Made by a program: the position numbers and the translations under genes. A DNA stretch of 64,000 bases. Origin: Paenibacillus albicereus (GTDB taxonomy: Bacteria > Bacillota > Bacilli > Paenibacillales > Paenibacillaceae). The notes beneath the pieces were generated by a model. That model worked only from the letters and a program-made list of their open reading frames with translations. It was not told where the DNA came from and made no database searches. How positions within the stretch are numbered: position 1 is the first letter of the stretch; the number at the start of each line of letters is the position of its first letter. The DNA lies in NCBI RefSeq assembly GCF_012676905.1, contig NZ_CP051428.1, positions 2,504,001 through 2,568,000 on the forward strand, given 5' to 3'. Of the stretch, positions 28,496-37,123 are shown piece after piece.

Positions 28496-28527
28496 GGGCC
28501 GGAAAGAGGAAAGGAAGGCGGAAGCAG

Positions 28528-29184
28528 GTGGAGCAAACGGATCGCAAGGTCGTATCGGTCAATGTCGGTCTTCCGGCGGCTGTGCAGCACGGCAGCCAGA
28601 CCGTCATGACCGGGATATTCAAATCTCCGTGCGAAGGAGCGGTGCGGCTCGGCAGGACGGGGCCGCAGGGGGATGGACAAGCCGACTTGAAGCATCATGG
28701 CGGCCCGGACAAAGCGGTCTGCGTCTATTCGCAGGAGCATTATCCGCAGTGGGAGCAGCAGCTGGGACGACAGCTCGGCTGGGGAGCCTTCGGCGAAAAC
28801 TTGACGCTGAGCGGGATGGACGAGGCGTCGGTCGTCATCGGCGATCGCTACCGCTGCGGGGAGGCGCTCCTGGAGGTGAGCCAGCCGAGGCAGCCATGCT
28901 TCAAGCTCGGCTTGAGGCATGCCGAGCCGAAGATGACGCTCTGGGTCCAGGAAAGCGGCCGGACCGGCTTTTATTTGCGCGTCGTTGAGGAAGGGGAGGC
29001 GGCAGCCGGCATGGCGCTGGAGCTCGTCCATCGGCCGGAGCACGGCATGACCGTCGCGGAGGCCAATCGCATCTATTACACGGCCAAGAAGGATGCCCGG
29101 GCGATCCGGTCGCTGCTGGCTGTGCCGGAGCTGGCGGACAGCTGGAGGAACGCGCTGGCCGCGCGCCTTGAGGCGCTTTCCTGA
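28528..29184 (+). CDS. MOSC-domain protein, YiiM-like
   Basis: 218 aa. The MOSC core is clear: SPCEGAVRLGRTG, GDGQADLKHHGGPDKAVCVYS, GAFGENLTLSGM, and the conserved Cys in QPRQPCFKLGLRH that in this fold binds sulfur or molybdenum cofactor. A C-terminal three-helix region (LVHRPEHGMTVAEANRIYY) is as in YiiM. YiiM proteins are linked to molybdenum-cofactor-dependent reduction of N-hydroxylated bases. GTG 28528 is the start, with a modest AAGGCGG upstream. Monocistronic. Confidence 0.85.
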   Translation: MEQTDRKVVSVNVGLPAAVQHGSQTVMTGIFKSPCEGAVRLGRTGPQGDGQADLKHHGGPDKAVCVYSQEHYPQWEQQLGRQLGWGAFGENLTLSGMDEASVVIGDRYRCGEALLEVSQPRQPCFKLGLRHAEPKMTLWVQESGRTGFYLRVVEEGEAAAGMALELVHRPEHGMTVAEANRIYYTAKKDARAIRSLLAVPELADSWRNALAARLEALS

Positions 29185-29230
29185 CTTCGGCTTGCGCGGT
29201 CCGATTTCAGGGCGGCGCTTGGGCCGCATT

Positions 29231-29258
29231 TTAATTTGTAAGGTGAATTATGTAAACC
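29231..29258 (+). repeat. dif-like site, copy A
   Basis: The last 20 nt read TAAGGTGAATTATGTAAACC. TTATGTAAACC differs by one base from the right half of B. subtilis dif (TTATGTAAACT). A second copy in the same orientation lies at 32209-32236; the two share TAAGG-N4-TTATGTAAACC exactly and weaker similarity for about 50 nt. It lies in the gap between the MOSC gene and ypdA. Confidence 0.55.
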
Positions 29259-29338
29259 TCTAACCGCCTTAAATAAATTCCGGCCGAAACGTAAAATAGA
29301 CCGGCCGCGCAAGCGGACCGGTCGCGAGCAAAGGCCGA

Positions 29339-30316
29339 TCACGCTCGTCCGAGCAGATGATCGGCGATCTTGACGCCGTGGAAGCGTCCCGTCTCGATGA
29401 AAATCTCGTTCGCTTCATGCCGCGAAGCGACGACGCCGGCCAAATAAAGGCCAGGTACGTTGGATTCCATCGTGTCGGAATGAAAGGACGGGTAGCCCTC
29501 CGGCTCGATCGTCACGCCCATCGAGCGCAGGAAGTCGCGATCCGGATGGAATCCGGTGAGCGCCAGCACGAAGTCGTTCGGCAGCTCGCTCGTCTCGCCG
29601 CTCTCGCTCCGGACCACGACGCTCGCGGCGCGGATTTCCGTCACGCGCGAGTGGAACAGCATGCGGATGCGCTCCTTGCGGACGAGGCTGTCGAATCCAG
29701 GCAGCACCCAAGGCTTGATGGACGGAGAATAGTCCGGCTTGCGGTAGACGACCGTCACCTTCGCGCCGGCCCGCTCAAGTTCCAGCGCGGCGTCGATGGC
29801 CGAGTTGCTGCCCCCGATGATCGCGACGTCCATGCCGGTATAGGGATGCGCTTCGCGGAAGAAGTGGCTGACCTTGGGCAAGTCCTCTCCCGGGATGCCG
29901 ATCCGGTTCGGATGGTCGAAGTAGCCGGTCGCGACGACGACGGATCCGCATCGATACGCCCGCTCCTCTCCGTGCCTCGTCCGCGTGCTCAGCGTGAAGC
30001 CGTCCGGCTGCTTGACGACGGCCTCGACTTTCTCGTAGGCGCGGATGCGGACGCCGGCGCGCAGCGCGACGGTGCGGTAATAGTTCAACGCCTCGAGGCG
30101 CGTCGGCTTCTCGTGCGCGGTCGTGAACGGCACGCCGCCGATCTCCAGCACCTCCGGGGTACTGAAGAAGCTCATGTAGGTCGGATACCGGGAAATCGAG
30201 TGGACGAGGTTCTCCTTCTCGATGATGAGGGCGTCGACGCCGCGGGCGCGCAGCTCGATCGCTGCGGCCAGCCCGCATGGACCGGCGCCGATGATGATGA
30301 CTTGTTCCTGCTGCAA
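29339..30316 (-). CDS. ypdA: Bacillithiol disulfide reductase YpdA
   Basis: 325 aa flavoprotein, the usual YpdA length. FAD-binding GAGPCGLAAAIELRARG at the N-terminus includes the Cys (GPCG) implicated in catalysis; the NADPH-binding GGSNSAIDAALELERAG is central, and the end has GLYLAGVVASRHEANEIFIETGRFHG. It recycles oxidised bacillithiol to bacillithiol with NADPH. TTG 30316 is chosen because the product then begins with QQEQVIIIGAGPCG as in B. subtilis, with GGAGG 12 nt upstream. Lies in the segment bounded by the dif-like repeats, divergent from the next gene. Confidence 0.9.
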   Translation of the reverse strand: MQQEQVIIIGAGPCGLAAAIELRARGVDALIIEKENLVHSISRYPTYMSFFSTPEVLEIGGVPFTTAHEKPTRLEALNYYRTVALRAGVRIRAYEKVEAVVKQPDGFTLSTRTRHGEERAYRCGSVVVATGYFDHPNRIGIPGEDLPKVSHFFREAHPYTGMDVAIIGGSNSAIDAALELERAGAKVTVVYRKPDYSPSIKPWVLPGFDSLVRKERIRMLFHSRVTEIRAASVVVRSESGETSELPNDFVLALTGFHPDRDFLRSMGVTIEPEGYPSFHSDTMESNVPGLYLAGVVASRHEANEIFIETGRFHGVKIADHLLGRA

Positions 30317-30484
30317 CGTCGTGTTCAACCTCCGTTCGGACGCCTTCGAGGCGCCTGCTGTACTAGCTATTGTACCTTCGCCTGATTTTGGTGGCAACCG
30401 CCGGCCGGCTCTATGGCGAAGGGAGGATTTCATGTATAATGGAATTCACTAACACGGAATGTGGCTGATAGAGGGGGATCTGGA

Positions 30485-31006
30485 ATGCAGCGGAGATTTG
30501 TGATTGAAGCGGTCATGGTGGCGACTTATGGACAGCTGCTCGTTCCGAGCCTGCCGGTTGACTTCGTACTGCCTTACTCCACGGTTCTGGAGCTATATGA
30601 GATGAAGGACAGCCCGGAGCCTGTCATGGACGATCCGACCGAGGACGCTTTCGTGCGGGGCAAGATCGGCGAGCTGATCCAGTTTTTCGAGGATTCGCTC
30701 AACCGCAAGAAGATCGAGCGCGCCTTGACGGTGCCGTGGAGGGAGAGCTCTCCGCTCATCCTAAGCGACCGCATCCAGTTCACGGTGGTGAACGCAGTGG
30801 ACAATGCGCATTACGGGGAATATTTCGATCCGGTGGAGACGGAGCTGCTGCTGACGGCGTCCAAGTTCGACATTCCGATCCTGTCGGACCAGTACGAGTT
30901 CCAGGATCGGCTGATCGAGGCGGAGGTGCCGGTGCAGGTATTCGATATCGAGGACTTCGACTACGCGGTCGAAGAAGGCGCGCAGCCGCAGCTGTGGGAC
31001 CACTAG
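30485..31006 (+). CDS. Conserved hypothetical protein, 173 aa
   Basis: Not assigned. Soluble and strongly acidic toward the C-terminus (DIEDFDYAVEEGAQPQLWDH). It begins RRFVIEAVMVATYGQLLVPS, with no signal peptide or known catalytic motif. ATG 30485 has GGGGG at about 7 nt, and a -10 TATAAT lies at 30435-30440. I associate this type of protein with Paenibacillus genomes, where an 'ADP-heptose synthase' label is sometimes attached; nothing in the sequence supports that function. Confidence 0.6.
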   Translation: MQRRFVIEAVMVATYGQLLVPSLPVDFVLPYSTVLELYEMKDSPEPVMDDPTEDAFVRGKIGELIQFFEDSLNRKKIERALTVPWRESSPLILSDRIQFTVVNAVDNAHYGEYFDPVETELLLTASKFDIPILSDQYEFQDRLIEAEVPVQVFDIEDFDYAVEEGAQPQLWDH

Positions 31007-31045
31007 CTGCGGCTGCTTCGTTGACCTGATGGAGCGCGGGGAGGG

Positions 31046-32134
31046 TCAGCCTTCCCGGCTGCGCTCGCGGTCGATCGCCTCCTGCATCGTCTTGTCTGTC
31101 AGATGGGCGTAGATTTGGGTCGTGTCCGGAGAAGCGTGGCCGAGCTGCTCCTGCGTCTTGTACAGATCATTGCGCAGATAATAGTCCGTCGCGAACGAAT
31201 GCCGCAGCTTGTGCACGGACAGATACGGCTTGCCAAAACGCTTGGCGTACTTGAGGACCATCTCCTGGATGGCCCTTTTTGTCATGCGCGAGCCTTCCGT
31301 CTTGCCGTTGGCGACGGCGAGGAACAGCGCCTTCTCCTTGCGGGGAGCGGCGTAGCGGCTGTCCCGCAGCTGCAGGTAGGCGTGCAGGTCCTCCACCGCC
31401 TGCTGGCGGTAATAGACCGGCGTCTTGAACGTATCGTCGTTGCTGCCTTTGCGGTACGCATAGACGAGCTTTTTTTTGAGATCGAGATCGTCCACGTTCA
31501 GGTTGACCACCTCGGAGACGCGCAGACCGGAATGCAGGATGAGGCTGACGATGCAGCAGTCGCGAGTCGAATTCTTCTCGAAGGCGTGCAGAGCCTGCTT
31601 GCTCAGCGAAGGGTCCCGGCCGTACTCGGTCTTGACGAAGCGGAGGAATTCGTCGAGCTCCTCTTCCTGAAGCAGCTTGCCCTCCAGCTTCGCTGCCGTA
31701 TCCTTGGGCTTGTGCGTGCGCTTGATCGCGACCTTGGCCATCACGTTGCGCTTGAGCAGGGGATAGAAGTCCTCGTCCTCGGCGATCTGGCTCAAGTAAT
31801 GGAACAGGGAGCGGAGGGAGCTCAGCTTGCGCGAGACGGTCGTGCGGCTGTTCGCCTGCAGCGGCTTGGACGCCAGGAACATGCGGTAGCCGTCGATGCT
31901 GTCCATATGCAGCTTTTCCAGCTCTTCGAGCTTCACGTCGGACAGGGCAGGGCCTTCCGCCAGCCCTTCCGCGATCAGCCAGCCGAGAAAAGCCTCGTAA
32001 TCCCGCACGTATTCGAGCAGCGAGGAGGGGGAAAGGTCCGGCAGCTTGTAGTTGATGAACTTTTCGACATACCAGGGCATGGAGGGAACGCGCCGGTCCA
32101 GCTCCATGCGGTCTTTTACCTTCAAGATGTTCAT
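31046..32134 (-). CDS. Tyrosine recombinase, XerS-like
   Basis: 362 aa. N-terminal core-binding domain starts RVPSMPWYVEKFINYKL, as in XerS of streptococci, and the C-terminal catalytic domain has the full set: Arg in SGLRVSEVV, Lys in YRKGS, HKLRHSFAT, LGHASPDTT and the nucleophile Tyr in TQIYAHL. XerS proteins act alone on a single dif-type site located just upstream of their gene; here a dif-like sequence lies about 75-100 bp upstream. ATG 32134 has GGGAGG at 8 nt. Likely role is chromosome dimer resolution or excision/integration of the flanked segment. Confidence 0.88.
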   Translation of the reverse strand: MNILKVKDRMELDRRVPSMPWYVEKFINYKLPDLSPSSLLEYVRDYEAFLGWLIAEGLAEGPALSDVKLEELEKLHMDSIDGYRMFLASKPLQANSRTTVSRKLSSLRSLFHYLSQIAEDEDFYPLLKRNVMAKVAIKRTHKPKDTAAKLEGKLLQEEELDEFLRFVKTEYGRDPSLSKQALHAFEKNSTRDCCIVSLILHSGLRVSEVVNLNVDDLDLKKKLVYAYRKGSNDDTFKTPVYYRQQAVEDLHAYLQLRDSRYAAPRKEKALFLAVANGKTEGSRMTKRAIQEMVLKYAKRFGKPYLSVHKLRHSFATDYYLRNDLYKTQEQLGHASPDTTQIYAHLTDKTMQEAIDRERSREG

Positions 32135-32208
32135 GAGCGGTTCCTCCCGTCTTTTCCTCCGTATTGTAGCAACTGCCGATTCGTCCGGCAAGCTCGCGCA
32201 TGCCCAGT

Positions 32209-32236
32209 TTATATTCTAAGGATAGTTATGTAAACC
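32209..32236 (+). repeat. dif-like site, copy B, upstream of the XerS-like gene
   Basis: The last 20 nt read TAAGGATAGTTATGTAAACC. Same orientation as copy A and 2,978 bp away. The position directly upstream of a XerS-type gene matches the known placement of dif-SL in streptococci and lactococci; the right half resembles B. subtilis dif. Confidence 0.6.
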
Positions 32237-32248
32237 ATTAAGCACATT

Positions 32249-32277
32249 AAAAAACCGCTCGGTAAAACCGGGCGGTT
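32249..32277 (-). terminator. Terminator of the phosphoesterase gene
   Basis: On the minus strand an 11-bp stem (AACCGC-C-CGGT type, one G-U pair) with a 3-nt loop, then a run of six T. It abuts dif-like copy B. Confidence 0.85.
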
Positions 32278-32285
32278 CCTACTTG

Positions 32286-33425
32286 TCAAGCGGAACGAAA
32301 CGTCAACGTAAGGAGCAGCGTCTCGCTGCGGCTGAACAGTCGGACTGGCGGTCCCCAGCTGCCGAAGCCGGAGGAGACGAACACATGCGTCAGCGACTTG
32401 CGCATGTAGCCCCAATCGAGCTCGAACAGGCGGCGCGTGACGAGATGGTTGGGCGCGAACTGGCCGCGATGCGTATGGCCGCAGAGAAGCACGTCCGCGC
32501 CGGCCGCGGCCGCTTCGGCAAAGCCGTACGGCTGATGGTCCAGCAGCACGATCGGCGAAGCGGAATCGATGTCCCGCAGCAGCTCGGCCGTCGGCAGCCT
32601 GCCGGCGCCGGGAAGAGATTCCGCCGTGCGGTCCTTGCGGCCGGCGATGACGATGCCTCCGGCGTCGACCCATTCGTCCTGCAGCACGGGAATGCCCGCC
32701 TGCCTCATCGCCTCGATGTAAGCCGGAATGTCTCCTCCGTAGTATTCGTGGTTGCCCAGCACCGCGTAGGTGCCGAGCGGGGCCTTCAGCTGCGAGATGA
32801 CTTCCGCCATGCGCAGATGGAGGAACGGCTTGACACTGTCGTCCAGCACGTCGCCCGGCAGCAGGATCAGATCGGGACGCAGCTCCTGGCTGATGCGGAC
32901 GAGCTTTCTCAGATGGCGCTTGCCGACGATGTCGCCGAGATGGATGTCGGAGGCGACGAGCAGCGTCACGCTGTCTCGATCCGGCATGGACTTGTCGACC
33001 TGTACGCTGTGGCGCCTCACGACCGGGCTGAGCGCGTTGCGCGTGCCCCAGGCGAGCAGGACGAGCAGCAGGCCCAGCACGGTCCAGCCGGCCGCGCCGG
33101 CGTAGGCATCGAGCGAAACGCCGGCCGCGCGGGCCGCGAGCCAGCCGAGATCGGCGAGCGGCAGCAGGAGGATGAGGTATTCCAGCACGACGATCGAATA
33201 GGAAGCGGCGGCTTTGAACAAGCGAGCCGGCAGCGCTCCCCAGAAGCGGACGAGCGCCATGGCGAGGAAGTACGAGACGGACGCGAACACGACGGCCGTC
33301 CACATGCCGAGTCCCGGCGACAAGCTTTGGCTGGAGAGGAATAGCGAGAGATTCCACCCGATATAATAGATCAGGGCGGCGTACGTCACGAGGATGGATA
33401 CGAGGGCAAGCCATCGGCGGCTCAT
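32286..33425 (-). CDS. Membrane-anchored metallophosphoesterase, YkuE-like
   Basis: 379 aa. About four membrane helices fill the first 140 residues, followed by a calcineurin-like phosphoesterase domain: ASDIHLGD, PGDVLDD, LGNHEYYGG, LDHQPYG and GHTHRGQ supply the two-metal site. Relatives such as YkuE act at the membrane on phospholipid-type substrates. ATG 33425 has AAAGGAG at 9 nt. Transcribed alone toward the XerS-like gene and closed by the terminator at 32249. Confidence 0.85.
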   Translation of the reverse strand: MSRRWLALVSILVTYAALIYYIGWNLSLFLSSQSLSPGLGMWTAVVFASVSYFLAMALVRFWGALPARLFKAAASYSIVVLEYLILLLPLADLGWLAARAAGVSLDAYAGAAGWTVLGLLLVLLAWGTRNALSPVVRRHSVQVDKSMPDRDSVTLLVASDIHLGDIVGKRHLRKLVRISQELRPDLILLPGDVLDDSVKPFLHLRMAEVISQLKAPLGTYAVLGNHEYYGGDIPAYIEAMRQAGIPVLQDEWVDAGGIVIAGRKDRTAESLPGAGRLPTAELLRDIDSASPIVLLDHQPYGFAEAAAAGADVLLCGHTHRGQFAPNHLVTRRLFELDWGYMRKSLTHVFVSSGFGSWGPPVRLFSRSETLLLTLTFRSA

Positions 33426-33609
33426 GCGGGCATTCTCCTTTTTTTGCGATGCTACCGATAGCGTAACGGTTTTTGTAACTTTGTTGCAACTTATCGCGAG
33501 GCAAGCCCGTTTATACTAGTACCAACAGCTGATTCACCCCTTGCTGCCAAGGGTAATGAAGCTCAAGCTCTTGTCACAAGTCCTAGCTTTCCGAAAGGGA
33601 GACGAGCAC

Positions 33610-34122
33610 ATGAAAAAAGGTCTCATCAGCGTTCTTGCTACCGCTACGATTTTATTCTACTTCATCTCCACGGCCAATGCCGTCGGCGGAGACTATCAGC
33701 CGGTTCAAAAGACGGCCGACACCCAAACCGATTACATCGAATCCATCACGCATAAAGAAGGCAAATGGTACATAACGGTCGATCCGATCGAATGGTACGA
33801 AGGCAAGGCGGCCGACGAGCAGTTCCTGAAGCGCGAGGCGGACAGCGGCCTGGACGGCGCGCCGGACGGCTACTATATCGTCAATGACGATACGGCGACC
33901 CAGACGTTCGAGCTCTCTCCGGAAGCGGCCGTGCTCATGCAGCTGTACGATCGCACAGGAGATCCGGCCGAGCTGGAGACGCACTGGAACGAGTCGGTCG
34001 CTCTGGACGAATTCGCCAAGCTGTATGCCAAGAACGACGTGCTCGACCTTGCCGATTTCCCTTATCATCTGACCGTCAAGGACGGGGTCGTGACGAAGAT
34101 CGTGCAGCAGTTCATTCCATGA
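33610..34122 (+). CDS. Secreted hypothetical protein
   Basis: 170 aa. Signal peptide MKKGLISVLATATILFYFISTANA with cleavage after Ala-Asn-Ala. The mature part is acidic, with aromatic and Tyr-rich segments (EGKWYITVDPIEWYEGKAADEQFLKREAD, DGYYIVND) and no Cys or known motif. ATG 33610 has AAAGGGAG at about 8 nt; the in-frame ATG at 33541 lacks one. Monocistronic, with its own terminator. Function unknown. Confidence 0.7.
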   Translation: MKKGLISVLATATILFYFISTANAVGGDYQPVQKTADTQTDYIESITHKEGKWYITVDPIEWYEGKAADEQFLKREADSGLDGAPDGYYIVNDDTATQTFELSPEAAVLMQLYDRTGDPAELETHWNESVALDEFAKLYAKNDVLDLADFPYHLTVKDGVVTKIVQQFIP

Positions 34123-34130
34123 TGCGATAA

Positions 34131-34174
34131 GCGCAAAAAACCTTCGGCCTGAACGGGCCGAAGGTTTTTTGCGC
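34131..34174. terminator. Bidirectional terminator
   Basis: GCGCAAAAAACCTTCGGCC with its full complement ending GGTTTTTTGCGC. It serves the secreted protein and the convergent P-type ATPase. Confidence 0.93.
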
Positions 34175-34176
34175 GC

Positions 34177-36492
34177 TTATGATGCGGCGGCTCGTTCAGG
34201 CGCCGGACGATCGGATGTGCGGCGGGAAGGAACGAGCAGCAGCAGGCTGACGAGAGAAACGAAGATCGTCGCGCCCATATCCGACAGGATGGCGATCCAG
34301 AGCGTGAGCCATCCGGGTATCGTCAGCAGCAAGGCGAGAAGCTTGAGGCCGAGCGCGACGCTGAGATTGAAGCGGATGATCCGGTTCGTGCGCTTGGCGA
34401 TACGGATCGCTTCGGGCAGCTTGCCCAGATGATCCTGCATCAGCACGACATCGGCGGTTTCGATCGCGCTGTCCGTGCCTTTGCCCATCGCGATGCCGAG
34501 ATCGCAAGCCGCAAGCGCCGGCGCATCGTTGATGCCGTCGCCGACCATCGCGACTTTGCCTTCGGCTTTGAGGCGGCGGACGCGCTCGACCTTGTCGGCG
34601 GGCAGCAGGCCTGCTGCGGCTTCGTCGACGCCGGCGGCCGCGGCCATGCGCCGAGCGGCTGCTTCGTGATCCCCGGTCAGCATGACGGTGCGGGCGATGC
34701 CGACGCGGCGCAGCCCGCGTACGACGCCCGGCGTCTCCGGCCGCAGCTCGTCGGAGATGCCGAACAAGCCGAGCATCCGGCTCTCGTCCGCCAGCGCGAC
34801 AAGCGTCAAGCCCTGCTCTCGATAGGAGCGGAGCGTCTCACCCGCTGCTTCATGCGGCAGGATGCCGAGCTCTTCCAGCGCGGCGGGGCTGCCGAGCGCG
34901 TACTTCACGCCGGCCAGCTCCGCGGCAAGCCCTTTGCCGGGCGAGGCCGTCGTCTCGGCAGGCTCGTATGCGATGCCGCGCCCCTCGATATAGGAGAGCA
35001 CGGCCTTGGCCAGCGGATGAGCGGAGCCGCTCTCCATGGCGGCCGCCACGGGCAGGAAGCGGTCGTCCCAGCTCGCGGCCTCGGCGACATGAGGCTGCCC
35101 TTTCGTCAGCGTGCCGGTCTTGTCGAAGGCGATGATGCGGATCCGGCCGAGCTGCTCGAGATGGGCGCCGCCTTTGACCAGAATGCCTTCGCGCGCGAGG
35201 CGCGTGATGCCGGCGAGAATGGCGACGGGGGAGGACAGGATGAGCGCGCACGGGCAGCCGACGATAAGCACCGCGAGCCCTTCGTACAGCCAGTGCCGCC
35301 ATTCCCCGCCGAACAGCAGCGGAGGGACGAGCATGACGAGCGCGGCGACGATCATGATGGCCGGCGTATAATAGCGGGAGAAGCGGTTGATGAACAGCTC
35401 GGTCGGCGTCTTGGACTCCTGCGCCTCCTGAACGAGCTGAAGGATCTTCGCCAAGGAGGACTCCGCGTACGATTTCTCGATCCGGATCGTAAGGCTCCCC
35501 TCTTGGTTCAGGCTGCCGCCGAACACCGGGTCGCCGGGCTTCTTGTCGACCGGGATCGGCTCGCCGGTGATGGCCGCCTCGTTGACGGAGCTGCTGCCCG
35601 AGACGATTTCGCCGTCCGATGGAATCTGCGAGCCTGCCGGTACGAGCACCGTCTGGCCCGCGGCCAGGCTCGCGACCGGAATGCGCCGAGTCTTGCCGTT
35701 CTCCAGCAGCAGCGCCTCCTTCGGCGCCGCCTCGAGCAGGCGGTCCATCGACTCGCGGGCGCGGTTCATGCCGAGCCCTTCGAGCAGCTCGTTGATCCCG
35801 AACAGGATCGCGACGAGCGCCGCTTCCTTCCACTCCTCGATGGCGACGGCCCCGATGAGCGCGACGGTCATGAGCGTGTCGATCGTGAAGCGGAGTCTCG
35901 CCAGATTGCGCAGCCCTTTCCAGAATGTCCGCCAGCCGCTGAGCGCGATCGCGCCGAGGTAGAGCGGGATGGACACGGCGTCCGGTATGCGGTCGCCGAG
36001 CAGGACTGCGGCCAGCAGCAGCGCGAGGCTGATGCCGAGCTGGATGTAAATGCCTCGTCCGGAGGCGTGGTCGTGATCGTGATCGTGCCCATGGGCATGG
36101 TCGTGATCGTGGTCATGCTCATGGCCATGTGCGTGGCCCTGGGCGGCTTTCGCTTCGGAAGCGGAGGCACGACGGGCATGCTGGGCATGAGCTTCGGCTT
36201 GGGCCTGGTCGGGAACGGATGCAGGGTCATGCCCATGGGAATGCTCCGCCGCGCAGCAGGCGGCGTGGCTTTCTGTCGGAGCGGCGGCAGCCGCGCGTTC
36301 CGCTGCGATCGCCGCGCCGTCGGTCTTCAATATTTTGCGTACCTTGTCCAGAGGCACGCGCTCGTCCAGGACGAGCCGCGCGGAAGAATAATGAAGCACG
36401 GCCGAATCGCCGTAGGGAAGCTTGCGGATCTGCCGCTCCATGTCTGCGGCGCAATTGCCGCAGCTGAGGCCTTTGAGTCGATATTCAAGCAT
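34177..36492 (-). CDS. Zinc/cadmium-type P1B ATPase
   Basis: 771 aa metal-exporting ATPase. An N-terminal heavy-metal-associated domain carries GLSCGNC, followed by a long Ala- and His-rich linker (residues about 80-145, many His-Asp-His repeats) that should bind Zn. The core has eight membrane helices with the ion motif CPC (GCPCALILSSP), phosphorylation site DKTGTLTKG and hinge GDGINDAPALA. CPC plus His-rich linker and the divergent CzrA-like sensor point to Zn(II)/Cd(II)/Co(II) export. ATG 36492 has GAGGAAGGA at 9 nt. Expression is from the operator-promoter at 36520-36564. Confidence 0.93.
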   Translation of the reverse strand: MLEYRLKGLSCGNCAADMERQIRKLPYGDSAVLHYSSARLVLDERVPLDKVRKILKTDGAAIAAERAAAAAPTESHAACCAAEHSHGHDPASVPDQAQAEAHAQHARRASASEAKAAQGHAHGHEHDHDHDHAHGHDHDHDHASGRGIYIQLGISLALLLAAVLLGDRIPDAVSIPLYLGAIALSGWRTFWKGLRNLARLRFTIDTLMTVALIGAVAIEEWKEAALVAILFGINELLEGLGMNRARESMDRLLEAAPKEALLLENGKTRRIPVASLAAGQTVLVPAGSQIPSDGEIVSGSSSVNEAAITGEPIPVDKKPGDPVFGGSLNQEGSLTIRIEKSYAESSLAKILQLVQEAQESKTPTELFINRFSRYYTPAIMIVAALVMLVPPLLFGGEWRHWLYEGLAVLIVGCPCALILSSPVAILAGITRLAREGILVKGGAHLEQLGRIRIIAFDKTGTLTKGQPHVAEAASWDDRFLPVAAAMESGSAHPLAKAVLSYIEGRGIAYEPAETTASPGKGLAAELAGVKYALGSPAALEELGILPHEAAGETLRSYREQGLTLVALADESRMLGLFGISDELRPETPGVVRGLRRVGIARTVMLTGDHEAAARRMAAAAGVDEAAAGLLPADKVERVRRLKAEGKVAMVGDGINDAPALAACDLGIAMGKGTDSAIETADVVLMQDHLGKLPEAIRIAKRTNRIIRFNLSVALGLKLLALLLTIPGWLTLWIAILSDMGATIFVSLVSLLLLVPSRRTSDRPAPERAAAS

Positions 36493-36519
36493 GGGGCATC
36501 GTCCTTCCTCTTCTTACGC

Positions 36520-36564
36520 ATGAATACTTGCTCATATAATATGATTGATTCCCGCGATGGTCAA
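36520..36564 (-). promoter_or_regulatory. Promoter and ArsR-type operator of the P-type ATPase
   Basis: On the minus strand: TTGACC (36564-36559), 17-nt spacer, TATTAT (36541-36536). Immediately downstream an imperfect palindrome ATGAATACTTGCTCAT (36520-36535, plus-strand reading) covers the transcription start, fitting the TGAA-N-TTCA style of CzrA/SmtB operators. Confidence 0.65.
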
Positions 36565-36672
36565 CCGATTCGGGCGATTGTCCCTAAAAAGTAATGATGT
36601 CCGTAAAACTTCCGTTTAATGCCGGCGATTGGTATAATGAAAGGCAAGGGAACGGATCGGAGGCTGAAGTGG

Positions 36673-37095
36673 ATGAATACGAATGGGAGAAGCCCGAAGG
36701 CCGTTCAAGACGATACGGCTGACTGGCGCGAGGACGAGCCGGGCGAGCTGGAAGGCGAGCATGCGGCTCCCGAGCAGCCCCGCGATCTGAGCGCGGTCAA
36801 GGCGGCCATGCTCGACGACCGCTCCGCGCTGCAGCTGGCCGATTGGCTCAAGGCGCTCAGCGACCCGACGAGAGTCAAGCTCGTCGACGCGCTCATGCAC
36901 AGCGAGCTTTGCGTGCACGATCTGACCGTGCTGCTGGGGATGAACCAATCTGCCGTCTCCCATCAGCTGCGCTATCTGCGCAACATGCGGATCGTCAAGC
37001 GCCGCAAGGAAGGCAAGACGGTGTACTATTCGCTTGACGACGATCACGTGGAGCAGGTGTTCCGTCAGACGCTCGAGCATGTCCGGCATTCCTAA
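36673..37095 (+). CDS. ArsR/SmtB-family zinc sensor, CzrA-like
   Basis: 140 aa. Winged-helix core LADWLKALSDPTRVKLVDALM...ELCVHDLTVLLGMNQSAVSHQLRYLRNMRIVKRRKEGKTVYYSL. The alpha-5 metal site is complete: Asp and His in DDH two residues apart, then His 11 and 14 residues later (LEHVRH), the same spacing as the CzrA/SmtB site. The N-terminal 50 residues are an acidic extension. ATG 36673 has CGGAGG at 9 nt; a -10 TATAAT lies at 36633-36638. Divergent from the zinc ATPase, which it should repress until zinc binds. Confidence 0.92.
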   Translation: MNTNGRSPKAVQDDTADWREDEPGELEGEHAAPEQPRDLSAVKAAMLDDRSALQLADWLKALSDPTRVKLVDALMHSELCVHDLTVLLGMNQSAVSHQLRYLRNMRIVKRRKEGKTVYYSLDDDHVEQVFRQTLEHVRHS

Positions 37096-37114
37096 GCGGA
37101 GGAATGCCGTTTTT
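37084..37114 (+). terminator. Terminator of the ArsR gene
   Basis: CGGCATTCC / GGAATGCCG stem followed by five T. The stem includes the last codons and stop of the gene. Confidence 0.85.
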
Positions 37115-37123
37115 ACGGGCTCG

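Noticed and set aside
29290-29335. Hairpin between MOSC and ypdA as a terminator
   Set aside because: Pairing around GACCGGCCGC / GCGGACCGGTC is imperfect and no T run follows on either strand.
36061-36250. Tandem DNA repeat of GATCGT/CATG units within the P-type ATPase gene
   Set aside because: It encodes the His-Asp-rich metal-binding linker of the protein; the repetitiveness follows from the amino-acid composition.
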